NCBI GenBank assembly: GCA_003489145.1
Contig: DNJI01000125.1
Span: 2,858 to 18,770, forward strand
DNA length: 15,913 nt
Source: Gammaproteobacteria bacterium
GTDB lineage: Bacteria > Pseudomonadota > Gammaproteobacteria > PS1 > Pseudothioglobaceae
Reading direction: 5' to 3'
Under the pieces are notes generated by a model. It searched no databases. It saw nothing but the letters and a program-made list of their open reading frames with translations, and was not told the origin of the DNA. Position 1 is the first letter of the stretch, and every line of letters starts with the position of its first letter. Made by a program: the position numbers and the translations under genes. This document shows, piece by piece, positions 7,354-15,500 of this stretch.

Positions 7354-8661
7354 TTATGCGTTTGCTTCGGCTTTGTTTTCGAACCACTTAACCGCTTCTT
7401 CGTCCCACTTGTCCATACGTACATATGACATGTAACGTGGTGAATCAACCATGTTAGGATTAACGTCTAAGCCAATGCCTTCCATAAAGTTCACAATACC
7501 GATACGCTCGATCATTTCACCTGTACGCTCATGCTCTAGTGCGTTCTCAGCAAAGAAGTCAATCACTTCGCCTGCTAATTCTTCAATTGCTTCGTAGTCG
7601 TCTTCTGACTCAAGCTTCATAAATGGAACAACAACTGTACCGAATAAGTCACCGATCTTCAATGTGCGCTTACCGCCCATACAAATCGTTACACCTTTGT
7701 CATCGCCAGTCGCTAAGATAGCTTCAGTAGGCATGTCTTTTGTGATGTACTTATGTGTCAATGGTGAAGTTACATTTAAACAATGCATACATTTAACACA
7801 GTTTTTGTTATCGATTGTTAATGAAGTGTCGCTTTCAACTTTCATACATTGCGTAGGGCAACGAGAAGTAATGTTGTCAACAACGTAATCCATACCTTTG
7901 TCTGCAACCATTGCTTTCCATAAGTCTTGGTTGATTTTAATATCATCTCTCCAAGTACCAATCGTTGCAAAGTCTGAACGCTCAATTGAGTTCATACAGT
8001 CGTTAGCACAACCTGAAACCTTAAATTTCATTTTGTATGGTAACGCTGGACGGTGCATATCATCTAGGAATGCGTTTACTAATGTGCGTAATGCTGCTGA
8101 TTCGTTAGTGTTTGACATTTCACAACGTGCTGCACCAACACATGACATGCCCGTACGTACTGCAGGACCTGCACCACCCATATCAAAACCGATCTCGTTA
8201 AGCTCGTTGAAAATAGTTTGTGTTGTTTCTTCAGTTGCGCCTTGGAACATAATGTCGCCAGACTGACCATGAAATGCAATCAAGCCAGAGCCGCCGTTAT
8301 CAACAAATGTATCACACATAGTTCTTAAAAGATCTGATGTGTAGTGCATACCTGCTGGCGGTTGAATTCTTAATGTATGGAACTCAGCTGCATCTTTAAA
8401 TTTGTAGTCGCCGTTTTCATCTTTAAGCTCATTGAAGCGTGGAATTACACCACCACCATAACCGATAACACCAACGGTGCCACCTTTCCAGTAACCTTTT
8501 TTAGTTACGTATGATGTTTCTAATGTTGCTAAAACGTCGCGCACCATGCTAGCACCTGCGTGATCATCTTGAGCTAATCTTTTAAGGCCGGTTACAAACG
8601 AAGGCCATGGACCATTTTCCAACTCATCGAGGTTGGGGGTGTTGTATAGCTCTTTTGCCAT
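7354..8661 (-). CDS. dsrA: DsrA, alpha subunit of reverse dissimilatory sulfite reductase
   Basis: The 435-residue alpha subunit has the cysteine pattern for siroheme-linked [4Fe-4S]: CX5C (C174, C180 in CVGAARC) and CX3C (C218, C222 in CANDC). The ferredoxin insert has C268, C272, C288, C291 and C294. With DsrB it forms the cytoplasmic siroheme enzyme that oxidises DsrC-bound sulfur to sulfite in sulfur oxidisers. It is the first gene of the dsr operon, with GGAG seven bases before its ATG and a promoter with a perfect -10 box about 65 bases upstream. The sulfur-oxidising direction is inferred from the company of dsrEFH and dsrL; the subunit alone would not distinguish it from a sulfite-reducing enzyme. 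Confidence 0.98.
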   Translation of the reverse strand: MAKELYNTPNLDELENGPWPSFVTGLKRLAQDDHAGASMVRDVLATLETSYVTKKGYWKGGTVGVIGYGGGVIPRFNELKDENGDYKFKDAAEFHTLRIQPPAGMHYTSDLLRTMCDTFVDNGGSGLIAFHGQSGDIMFQGATEETTQTIFNELNEIGFDMGGAGPAVRTGMSCVGAARCEMSNTNESAALRTLVNAFLDDMHRPALPYKMKFKVSGCANDCMNSIERSDFATIGTWRDDIKINQDLWKAMVADKGMDYVVDNITSRCPTQCMKVESDTSLTIDNKNCVKCMHCLNVTSPLTHKYITKDMPTEAILATGDDKGVTICMGGKRTLKIGDLFGTVVVPFMKLESEDDYEAIEELAGEVIDFFAENALEHERTGEMIERIGIVNFMEGIGLDVNPNMVDSPRYMSYVRMDKWDEEAVKWFENKAEANA

Positions 8662-8725
8662 TTTATTTCTCCAGTATATTTAATAAATCTTCTGATCTTA
8701 AAAAAAGAAGATGTGAACGGGACAA

Positions 8726-8754
8726 ATTATACTTGGAATGTAAGAAATACCACC
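8726..8754 (-). promoter_or_regulatory. Probable dsrA operon promoter
   Basis: A perfect TATAAT lies on the minus strand at 8731-8726. The transcript should start near 8719, leaving an untranslated leader of about 58 bases before the dsrA ATG. No good -35 box exists at the right distance: the position with a 17-base spacer reads GGTGGT and falls in one arm of the inverted repeat at 8745-8771. A good -10 with a poor -35 under a palindrome suggests a promoter that depends on, or is blocked by, a DNA-binding regulator. Confidence 0.6.
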
Positions 8755-8771
8755 CTTTATTAGTGGTATTT
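8745..8771. repeat. Perfect 9-bp inverted repeat over the dsrA -35 region
   Basis: The arms AAATACCAC (8745-8753) and GTGGTATTT (8763-8771) are exact reverse complements separated by nine bases. Their centres are about 18 bp apart, close to two helical turns, as for a dimeric regulator. It could instead form an RNA hairpin ending gltD transcription, but on the gltD strand it is followed by CTTAC and not a T run. On the plus strand a five-T run follows, yet no plus-strand gene ends here. Confidence 0.65.
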
Positions 8772-8776
8772 TTGAC

Positions 8777-8804
8777 TACCCCTTAGGGGATATAAATAGG
8801 GGTA
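8777..8804. repeat. CCCC/GGGG palindrome cluster upstream of dsrA
   Basis: CCCCTTAGGGG (8779-8789) is a small perfect palindrome. A third block GGGGTA (8799-8804) is the reverse complement of TACCCC (8777-8782), so the same half-site occurs three times in 28 bp of otherwise AT-rich sequence. This lies upstream of the -35 position of the dsrA promoter and could be an activator site. Alternatively it forms RNA structure at the end of the gltD transcript. Confidence 0.55.
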
Positions 8805-8831
8805 TAAGATTAGAAAACTAAGTCTAATAAG

Positions 8832-10271
8832 CTAATGATTTGTTAAATATTGATCGACTTTCTCGGCAACACCACGGCCTTCATGAATTGCCCACACTAC
8901 TAATGATTGGCCACGACGGCAATCTCCAGCAGTAAATACGCCCTTTTGAGAGGTGGTGTATTCACCATAAGCAGCTTGGTAGTTGCCACGGGCATCAAGC
9001 TCAATATCAGCATCATCACTCAAATAATGCTCTGGTGAGACAAAGCCCATAGATAACAACACTAATTGCGTGTCCCAAGTTTTTTCACTGCCTTCAATTT
9101 CAATCAGTTGGCCGTCTTTAAAATCAACATTCACCGTATTAAGACCTGCAACTTTACCTTCATCATTCTTAATGAAAGATTTGGTCATTAGATGATATTG
9201 CCTTGGGTCGTTGCCAAATACCTGCGCCGCCTCTGCATGGCCGTAATCAACACGATAAATCAGTGGCCATAGCGGCCAAGGATTATTATCTGCACGGTCT
9301 TCGGGCGGCTTACCCATTAGTTCAAAATTCACAATTGACTTAGCGCCCTGACGTAGTGCTGTACCGATACAGTCTGTACCGGTATCACCGCCACCAATAA
9401 CGATCACATCCTTGCCTTTGGCAGATAGATCAGAATCGTCAGCATGACCCGTGTCTAACAAACTTTTGGTATTTTTAGATAAATATTCCATTGCCATGTG
9501 TACACCGTTGGCATCACGGTTGGCTACTGGTAAATCACGTGCTTGAGTGGCACCGGTCGTAAACACCAAAGCATCGAATTCTTTTTGTAAATCGGCAGTC
9601 GTAGTATCTTGACCAACATTAACGTTGGTGATAAATTCAACACCAGAATCTTTAAGTAAATTAACACGACGATCAACCACATCTTTACCGAGTTTCATAT
9701 TGGGAATACCATACATCAGTAATCCACCAATACGATCATCACGCTCAAATACAGTCACACTATGGCCAATTTTATTAAGTTCGTCTGCTGCCGCTAAACC
9801 TGCAGGGCCAGAGCCAATAATGGCGATTTTCTTACCAGTGCGGTACTCCACCATGTGTGGTTGAATCCAGCCTTCTTCAAAACCACGATCGATAATTGTT
9901 TGTTCTATATTTTTAATGGTGACAGCAGGATTGTTAATACCAAGCACACAAGAGCCTTCACAAGGTGCCGGACAAACTCGACCGGTAAATTCTGGAAAAT
10001 TATTAGTCTTGTGTAGGCGAATTAATGCTTCTTGCCACTTGTCGTTATAAACCAAGTCATTCCATTCAGGGATTAGGTTATCAACTGGGCAGCCATTTTC
10101 TGATTGGCAAAATGGCACGCCGCAATCCATACATCTTGCGCCCTGCTCTTGCAATTGTGCAATGTTATGTGTGCCTGTAAAAATTTCACCATAATCTTTG
10201 ATGCGTAGCTCAACTGGGCGATAATCCTCAGTCTTTCTATCAAATTCTTTGAAGCCAGTTACTTTTCCCAT
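8832..10271 (-). CDS. gltD: GltD-type glutamate synthase small subunit (NADPH flavoprotein)
   Basis: The 479-residue protein begins MGKVTGFKEFDR, as glutamate synthase small subunits do. N-terminal cysteines (C47, C50, C55, C61 and C100, C104, C108) bind Fe-S clusters; GSGPAG (153-158) binds FAD; IGGGDTGTD (about residue 293) binds NADPH; TAGDCRRGQSLVVWAIHEGR near the end is the family's final flavin segment. It supplies NADPH electrons to the large GltB subunit, which makes glutamate from glutamine and 2-oxoglutarate. No gltB is adjacent, so the partner must lie elsewhere or the protein serves another acceptor. The frame is open to 10301, but the ATG at 10271 matches the family start and follows GAGAG. 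The gene is transcribed towards dsrA and no clear terminator separates them. Confidence 0.93.
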   Translation of the reverse strand: MGKVTGFKEFDRKTEDYRPVELRIKDYGEIFTGTHNIAQLQEQGARCMDCGVPFCQSENGCPVDNLIPEWNDLVYNDKWQEALIRLHKTNNFPEFTGRVCPAPCEGSCVLGINNPAVTIKNIEQTIIDRGFEEGWIQPHMVEYRTGKKIAIIGSGPAGLAAADELNKIGHSVTVFERDDRIGGLLMYGIPNMKLGKDVVDRRVNLLKDSGVEFITNVNVGQDTTTADLQKEFDALVFTTGATQARDLPVANRDANGVHMAMEYLSKNTKSLLDTGHADDSDLSAKGKDVIVIGGGDTGTDCIGTALRQGAKSIVNFELMGKPPEDRADNNPWPLWPLIYRVDYGHAEAAQVFGNDPRQYHLMTKSFIKNDEGKVAGLNTVNVDFKDGQLIEIEGSEKTWDTQLVLLSMGFVSPEHYLSDDADIELDARGNYQAAYGEYTTSQKGVFTAGDCRRGQSLVVWAIHEGRGVAEKVDQYLTNH

Positions 10272-10302
10272 CACTCTCAAACACTTAAAACTAAAGCACA
10301 TA

Positions 10303-10332
10303 ATTATGCCATAGATTTGCCTTGTTTAGCAA
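10303..10332 (-). promoter_or_regulatory. Probable gltD promoter
   Basis: On the minus strand TTGCTA (10332-10327) and CATAAT (10308-10303) are separated by 18 bases, a moderate sigma-70 type match. Transcription should begin near 10296, about 25 bases before the gltD start. Its -35 box overlaps the last base of the rplS -35 box on the other strand. Confidence 0.5.
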
Positions 10333-10350
10333 TCAGAATGACTGTATAAT
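10322..10350 (+). promoter_or_regulatory. Probable rplS promoter
   Basis: TTGTTT (10322-10327), a 17-base spacer and a perfect TATAAT (10345-10350) form a good sigma-70 promoter. The start point would be near 10357, giving a leader of about 33 bases before rplS. It shows that rplS is transcribed on its own here. Confidence 0.75.
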
Positions 10351-10389
10351 TGCCCCTTTTTACAGAACTAACATAAAGGAAGTACTCTC

Positions 10390-10740
10390 ATGAATTTAAT
10401 TGATCAAATTGAGAACGAACAACTAAGATCAGATATCCCTGATTTTTCATCAGGTGACACCGTTATTGTACAAGTTAAAGTACGTGAGGGTGATCGTGAA
10501 AGACTGCAGGCATTCGAAGGCGTTGTTATCGCTAAGAAAAATCGTGGTATCGGCTCAGCATTTACCGTGAGAAAAATCTCTCATGGTGAAGGTGTTGAAA
10601 GAGTTTTCCAAACACACTCAAAAATGATTGATTCAGTAGAAGTTAAGCGTCGCGGTAAAGTTCGTCAAGCGAAGCTATATTACCTTCGTGAGTTAACTGG
10701 TAGAAAAGCAAGAATTAAAGAAAAATTGGCTAAGCGATAA
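10390..10740 (+). CDS. rplS: 50S ribosomal protein L19
   Basis: The 116-residue protein matches L19 over its whole length: FSSGDTVIVQVKVREGDRER, then LQAFEGVVIAKKNRGIGSAF, then the basic end RELTGRKARIKEKLAKR. L19 lies at the interface between the 30S and 50S subunits. AAGGAAG precedes the ATG by seven bases. In many proteobacteria rplS is the last gene of an rpsP-rimM-trmD-rplS operon. Here those neighbours are absent, the gene has its own promoter 40 bases upstream and its own terminator 20 bases after the stop, and a divergent gltD occupies the upstream side. Confidence 0.99.
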   Translation: MNLIDQIENEQLRSDIPDFSSGDTVIVQVKVREGDRERLQAFEGVVIAKKNRGIGSAFTVRKISHGEGVERVFQTHSKMIDSVEVKRRGKVRQAKLYYLRELTGRKARIKEKLAKR

Positions 10741-10760
10741 GCTTTAGTTTTTTCCAATAA

Positions 10761-10787
10761 AAATGCCGGTCTTTACCGGCATTTTTT
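10761..10787 (+). terminator. Rho-independent terminator of rplS
   Basis: A perfect 10-bp stem (AAATGCCGGT, 10761-10770, with ACCGGCATTT, 10775-10784) and a CTTT loop run into six T. It lies 20 bases after the rplS stop and ends about 18 bases before xerD, so xerD needs its own start of transcription or read-through. Confidence 0.93.
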
Positions 10788-10805
10788 ATGCCATAATTTC
10801 AAACC

Positions 10806-11678
10806 GTGAACAACACAACTTTAATTGAAAATTTTTTAGATTATTATTGGCTGTCCTCTGGCGCAAGTCAAAACACACTGAGCGCTTATCAATCAGACCT
10901 TAAGTTATTTTCAAAGTGGCTAAATGATGATCTTTCTCATATTAACAGCAACCACATTAATGATTACTTCAAACACAGACAACTCAGTGCTGCCACACAG
11001 TCGCGCATTCTTACTTGTTTGCGTATTTTTTACCAATATCTAATCACCCAGCAATTAATCAAAAACAACCCTACTGCCAAACTACATCACCCCAAGCAAA
11101 CGCAAAAACTACCCGTTTTTCTAAATATTGAAGAGGTGGATCGGCTGTTAAATACGCCAGATAAAAACACCATCTTTGGGCTGCGTGATCGCGCCATGCT
11201 AGAGTTGCTTTATTCTTGTGGATTACGGGTTTCAGAGCTGATTACTTTGGATTATCACAACATTAATTTAAATGAAGAATATATCCGCATTCATGGTAAG
11301 GGCAACAAAGAACGTCTCTTACCCATGGGCGAAGTGGCAATAGACTACCTTGATACTTATGAGAAAAAGGCACGTCCTTTCTTACTTAAATCAGGTCAAA
11401 CTGATCATTACTTTTTAAGTAATCGTGGCTCGGGCATGAGTCGACAAAATTTCTTTTATATAATTAAAGCTTATGCCGTCAAAGCCGGCATTGATAAGCC
11501 ACTATCCCCACACACGCTACGCCATGCTTTTGCCACGCACCTTGTGCAACAAGGGGCGGATTTACGTAGTGTGCAGTTAATGCTGGGGCATAGTGACATT
11601 TCTACCACACAGATTTATACGCACATCCAAAACGTACAGTTAAAATCTCAGCATGCCAAACACCACCCAAGAGGCTAA
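10806..11678 (+). CDS. xerD: XerD-type tyrosine recombinase
   Basis: The 290-residue protein has the N-terminal core-binding SAM-like domain (about 1-90) and the C-terminal catalytic domain with all six tyrosine recombinase residues: R141, K165, H236, R239, H262 and the nucleophile Y271. The ending KHHPRG is typical of XerD as opposed to XerC. With XerC and FtsK it resolves chromosome dimers at dif. The start is a GTG; the nearest upstream ATG (10788) runs into a stop after one codon and no later ATG comes before the first helix. No clear ribosome site is visible and the gene begins 18 bases after the rplS terminator, so expression may be low. A mobile-element integrase is unlikely: length and ends fit the housekeeping enzyme and no element boundaries are seen. 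Confidence 0.93.
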   Translation: MNNTTLIENFLDYYWLSSGASQNTLSAYQSDLKLFSKWLNDDLSHINSNHINDYFKHRQLSAATQSRILTCLRIFYQYLITQQLIKNNPTAKLHHPKQTQKLPVFLNIEEVDRLLNTPDKNTIFGLRDRAMLELLYSCGLRVSELITLDYHNINLNEEYIRIHGKGNKERLLPMGEVAIDYLDTYEKKARPFLLKSGQTDHYFLSNRGSGMSRQNFFYIIKAYAVKAGIDKPLSPHTLRHAFATHLVQQGADLRSVQLMLGHSDISTTQIYTHIQNVQLKSQHAKHHPRG

Positions 11679-12098
11679 TTTTTTTACGTCGTCTTTTTCC
11701 TTTCTACTTTGTTGACTTCAAAAACATATTCAATCACATAGTTACACCTATGCTCAATCATATTTTTTATTGTCGCCTTGTAGAAAGAAAAAATACTTGC
11801 AAAAAAAACTTTTTAAAAAATTAGGAAATTTTAAGAATGACTGTAAATTTATTTAATTTTATTACTTTTTAACGTTATTTATATTCTTTTAACAACTTTT
11901 AATTACTAATTATCGACTTTTAGACGGTTTTATTGAATTTTTTAAGAAATTTAGCAAATTTTACTAATCAAGTTTTTTACGAATATTTTTATATATTTTG
12001 AGGCAAATTCATTTTCTATCGATAGGAGCATACAAATAGCATTTGACTAAGTAGAAAATTAATTTAACAAAGAAATACTTAAAAAGTAGAAGTAAAGA
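11679..12098. other. AT-rich gene-free spacer between convergent xerD and greA
   Basis: This 420-bp stretch lies between the 3' ends of two convergent genes. By hand count it is about 22% G+C, and about 15-16% in 11801-12000, far below the flanking genes. It holds many A and T runs, a CATAG/CTATG inverted repeat (11737-11752), an 8-bp pair CTTTCTAC/GTAGAAAG (11700-11707 and 11780-11787) and the nested palindrome at 12008-12062. No convincing gene, tRNA, DnaA box (TTATNCACA) or dif-like site is visible. A 25-codon minus-strand frame (11684-11761) lacks a well-placed ribosome site. Neither convergent gene has a textbook terminator here. Confidence 0.7.
12008..12062. repeat. Nested palindrome in the xerD-greA spacer
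   Basis: An 11-bp imperfect inverted repeat (12008-12018 with 12052-12062, 10 of 11 paired, core ATTTTCTA/TAGAAAAT) encloses 33 bases. A perfect 10-bp palindrome CTATCGATAG (12016-12025) overlaps the left arm, so two alternative pairings are possible. It could be a protein site, or part of a small RNA or greA transcript end. No function is shown. Confidence 0.5.
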
Positions 12099-12575
12099 TT
12101 ATAAGTATTGAACCTCTAGGATTTCATACATGATGTTTCCAGCCGGCGCTTTAACAGTCACTTCCTCACCCTCTTCATTACCCATCAGCGCACTGGCGAT
12201 TGGCGAATGACATGAGATTTTACCTAAGGCAATATCGGCCTCGTCTTCACCGACGATTTGATAAGTGATTTCACTGTCATCTGCAACATTCATTAAGGTA
12301 ATAGTGGTGCCAAAAACACAACGACCATCTTGATTAAGTCGTGCGACATCAATCACTTGCATGCGTGAGAGTTTAGATTCGATCTCTTTAATGCGACCCT
12401 CACAAAAACTTTGCTCTTCTTTAGCGGCGTGATATTCAGCATTTTCTTTAAGATCACCGTGGGCACGTGCTGTGGCGATATCCTCAACAATACGAGGGCG
12501 TTCAACATCTTTGAGTTTTAAAAGCTCTGCTTCTAGTGCTTTTGCACCACCAACAGTCATCGGGATACTTTCCAT
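12099..12575 (-). CDS. greA: Transcription elongation factor GreA
   Basis: The 158-residue length and the sequence match GreA. The N-terminal coiled coil contains the acidic tip in ARAHGDLKENAEYHAAKEEQ, with D41 and E44 that reach into the RNA polymerase secondary channel to trigger cleavage of backtracked RNA. The C-terminal globular domain (FGTTITLMN, VGEDEADI, SPIASALMG) binds the polymerase. The start MESIPMT equals the family start; its ATG is four bases after the carB stop, and translation is probably coupled because no strong ribosome site is present. The carB-greA order is common in gammaproteobacteria. Confidence 0.98.
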   Translation of the reverse strand: MESIPMTVGGAKALEAELLKLKDVERPRIVEDIATARAHGDLKENAEYHAAKEEQSFCEGRIKEIESKLSRMQVIDVARLNQDGRCVFGTTITLMNVADDSEITYQIVGEDEADIALGKISCHSPIASALMGNEEGEEVTVKAPAGNIMYEILEVQYL

Positions 12576-12579
12576 AATC

Positions 12580-15500
12580 TTAATTATTTAACGATTGTAC
12601 CGTTCTAACGGTAATTTCTTCATGCGTATTCAAACCATCTAACATGGCAAACGCTGCGGCAACTGTTGTGGTGAAAGGCACTTTATGCACCAAAGCTTGG
12701 CAACGTATCGCTGCTGCGTCTTCAACGCCTTGAGTATCTTCTGTCGAGTTAATGATTAAATCGATATCATCGTTTTTAATCATATCCACAATGTGTGGCG
12801 AGCCTTCAGAAACCTTATTCACCATTTCACATTCAAGACCCGCCCCAACCAAAGTTTCTCTATTACTACGTGTGGCTACTAAGCTAAAACCTTGCTTGGC
12901 TAAACGCTTACCTAAATCAACCAAGTCATCACGATCAAGCTTGCGCAAGCTGACAAACACTTTACCGCTAGTCGGTGCACGCGTTCCTGCAGCTAATTGT
13001 GCCTTGTCAAAGGCTGTGGCAAAATCATCGCCTATACCCATCACTTCACCGGTTGAGCGCATTTCAGGGCCTAGAATTGGATCTACACCTAGGAACTTAT
13101 TGAATGGGAACACCGCTTCTTTCACGCTAAAGTGTTTTGGAATAATTTCTTTAGTAAAGTTTAGTTCTTTTAATGTTTTACCAGCCATCACTCGCGCTGC
13201 AATACTTGCTAGTGGAGCACTAATAGCTTTAGACACAAATGGCACGGTGCGTGAAGCGCGGGGATTAACTTCAATAACATAAATTTCACCGTCTTGATAA
13301 GCTAGCTGAGTATTCATCAATCCTACAACGTTTAAAGCTTTTGCCATAGCAATCACCTGAATGCGCATTTCATCAAGCACGTCATCTGCTAATGAGTACG
13401 GTGGCAATGAACAAGCAGAGTCACCTGAGTGAATACCGGCTTGTTCGATATGCTGCATAATACCGCCAATTACCACATCTTCACCATCACAAATAACATC
13501 AATATCAACTTCAATCGCATGGTCCAAGAATGAATCTAACAACACTGGTGAATCATTAGATACTTGTACTGCAGTATGCATGTAATGATCTAATGAGTCC
13601 TTGTCATAAACAATTTCCATTGCACGACCACCTAATACATACGATGGACGCACCACTAATGGAAAACCAATTGCATCAGCAATATCTTGTGCTTGCTCAA
13701 GTGAGCGCGCTGTACCATTATGCGGTTGTTTTAAATCTAATTCTTGTAATAATTTAGAAAAACGCTCACGATCCTCGGCCAAATCAATCGCATCTGGACT
13801 GGTACCAATAATCTTTGCACCACTCTTTTCTAGTGCTTCGGCCAATTTGAGTGGTGTTTGTCCGCCATAATGCACAATAATGCCATCTGGATTTTCAACA
13901 TCAATAACAGCCAAAACATCTTCTAAGGTTAATGGCTCGAAATACAAGCGATCTGAAATATCGTAATCAGTTGAAACCGTCTCAGGATTACAATTCACCA
14001 TGATGGTTTCATAGCCATCTTCACGCAAAGCTAATGAGGCATGTACACAGCAATAATCAAATTCAATACCTTGACCAATACGATTAGGGCCGCCGCCAAG
14101 AATCATAATCTTTTTCTTGTCGGTTGGATTAGCTTCACATTGCTGCTGGTAAGTTGAATACAAATAAGCTGTTTGTGTGTCAAATTCAGCTGCGCAACTA
14201 TCAACACGCTTAAATACCGGTTTAATATTGAGCACTTTACGGCGCTCACGAACAGAAGATTCGCTACAATTTAATAATTGCCCAAGACGTGCATCAGAGA
14301 AACCTTTACGTTTTAATGCAAACATTTCGCTGGCTTCAATATCAGAAATACTACCGCCATTAATTTGCATTTCACTCGAGACAAGATCTTCAATTTGTGC
14401 CAAGAACCACGGGTCAACCTTAGACAAGTCAAAAACCTCTTCCAGTGACATACCCAATCTAAAGGCATCTGCTAAATAAAAGATACGTTCACCACGTGCT
14501 GTAATGCACTCTGAACGAATCTTATTGCGTGCATCATCGGCATTTAAATCTACAATAGGGTCTAAGCCAACCTTGTCAGTTTCAAGACCTCTTAATGCTT
14601 TTTGTAAAGACTCCTGGAAAGTGGAGCCCATAGCCATTACCTCGCCCACTGATTTCATTTGCGTGGTTAGACGATCATCCGCTTTAGGGAATTTCTCAAA
14701 GGCAAATCTTGGAATTTTGGTTACAACATAATCAATGCTTGGCTCAAATGAAGCCGGTGTTTTGCCACCGGTAATATCATTATCAAGCTCATCTAAAGTA
14801 TAGCCAACAGCTAATTTAGCCGCCACTCTTGCAATCGGGAAGCCTGTCGCTTTGGAAGCCAAAGCTGATGAACGAGAAACACGAGGATTCATTTCAATAA
14901 TGGTTAATCGACCATTTTCAGGATTAACTGCAAATTGCACATTAGAGCCACCCGTATCAACACCAATCTCACGCAAAACAGCCAAAGAAGCATTACGCAT
15001 CACTTGGTATTCTTTATCCGTTAGTGTTTGTGCAGGTGCCACTGTAATAGAGTCGCCTGTATGAATACCCATTGGATCAAAGTTTTCAATCGAACAAATA
15101 ATAATGCAATTGTCTTTGGTGTCGCGCACCACTTCCATTTCAAACTCTTTCCAACCTAAGATTGACTCCTCGACCAAAAGCTCATTGGTGGGTGAAAGGT
15201 CTAAGCCGCGCTCACAGATTTCAACAAATTCTTCTTTATTAAAAGCAATACCACCGCCAGAACCACCCATGGTAAATGAAGGGCGAATAACGGTAGGATA
15301 GCCAACCGTTTCCTGAATGACAAAGGCCTCTTCCAGTGTATGGGCGACAGCCGCTTTTGGCATATCAAGGCCGATTTTAAGCATAGCTTCACGGAATAAA
15401 TCACGGTCTTCAGCTTTATCAATGGCTTCTTTTTTAGCGCCAATCATCTCTACACCATGTTTTTCTAACACGCCATGGCGCTCTAAATCGAGTGCACAAT

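Noticed and set aside
8745..8771. Rho-independent terminator of gltD
   Set aside because: On the gltD strand the stem is followed by CTTAC rather than a T run, so I list it as an inverted repeat of open function.
10272..10301. Ten-codon extension at the gltD start
   Set aside because: The family begins at MGKVTGF, and the extension overlaps the probable promoter start region.
11679..12098. Chromosome origin or dif site in the AT-rich spacer near xerD
   Set aside because: I see no TTATNCACA DnaA boxes and no two 11-bp Xer arms around a 6-bp centre resembling dif.
12752..13282. Plus-strand open frame of 176 codons opposite carB
   Set aside because: It is a shadow of the conserved carB C-terminal half, with serine/threonine-rich, low-information translation and no ribosome site of note.
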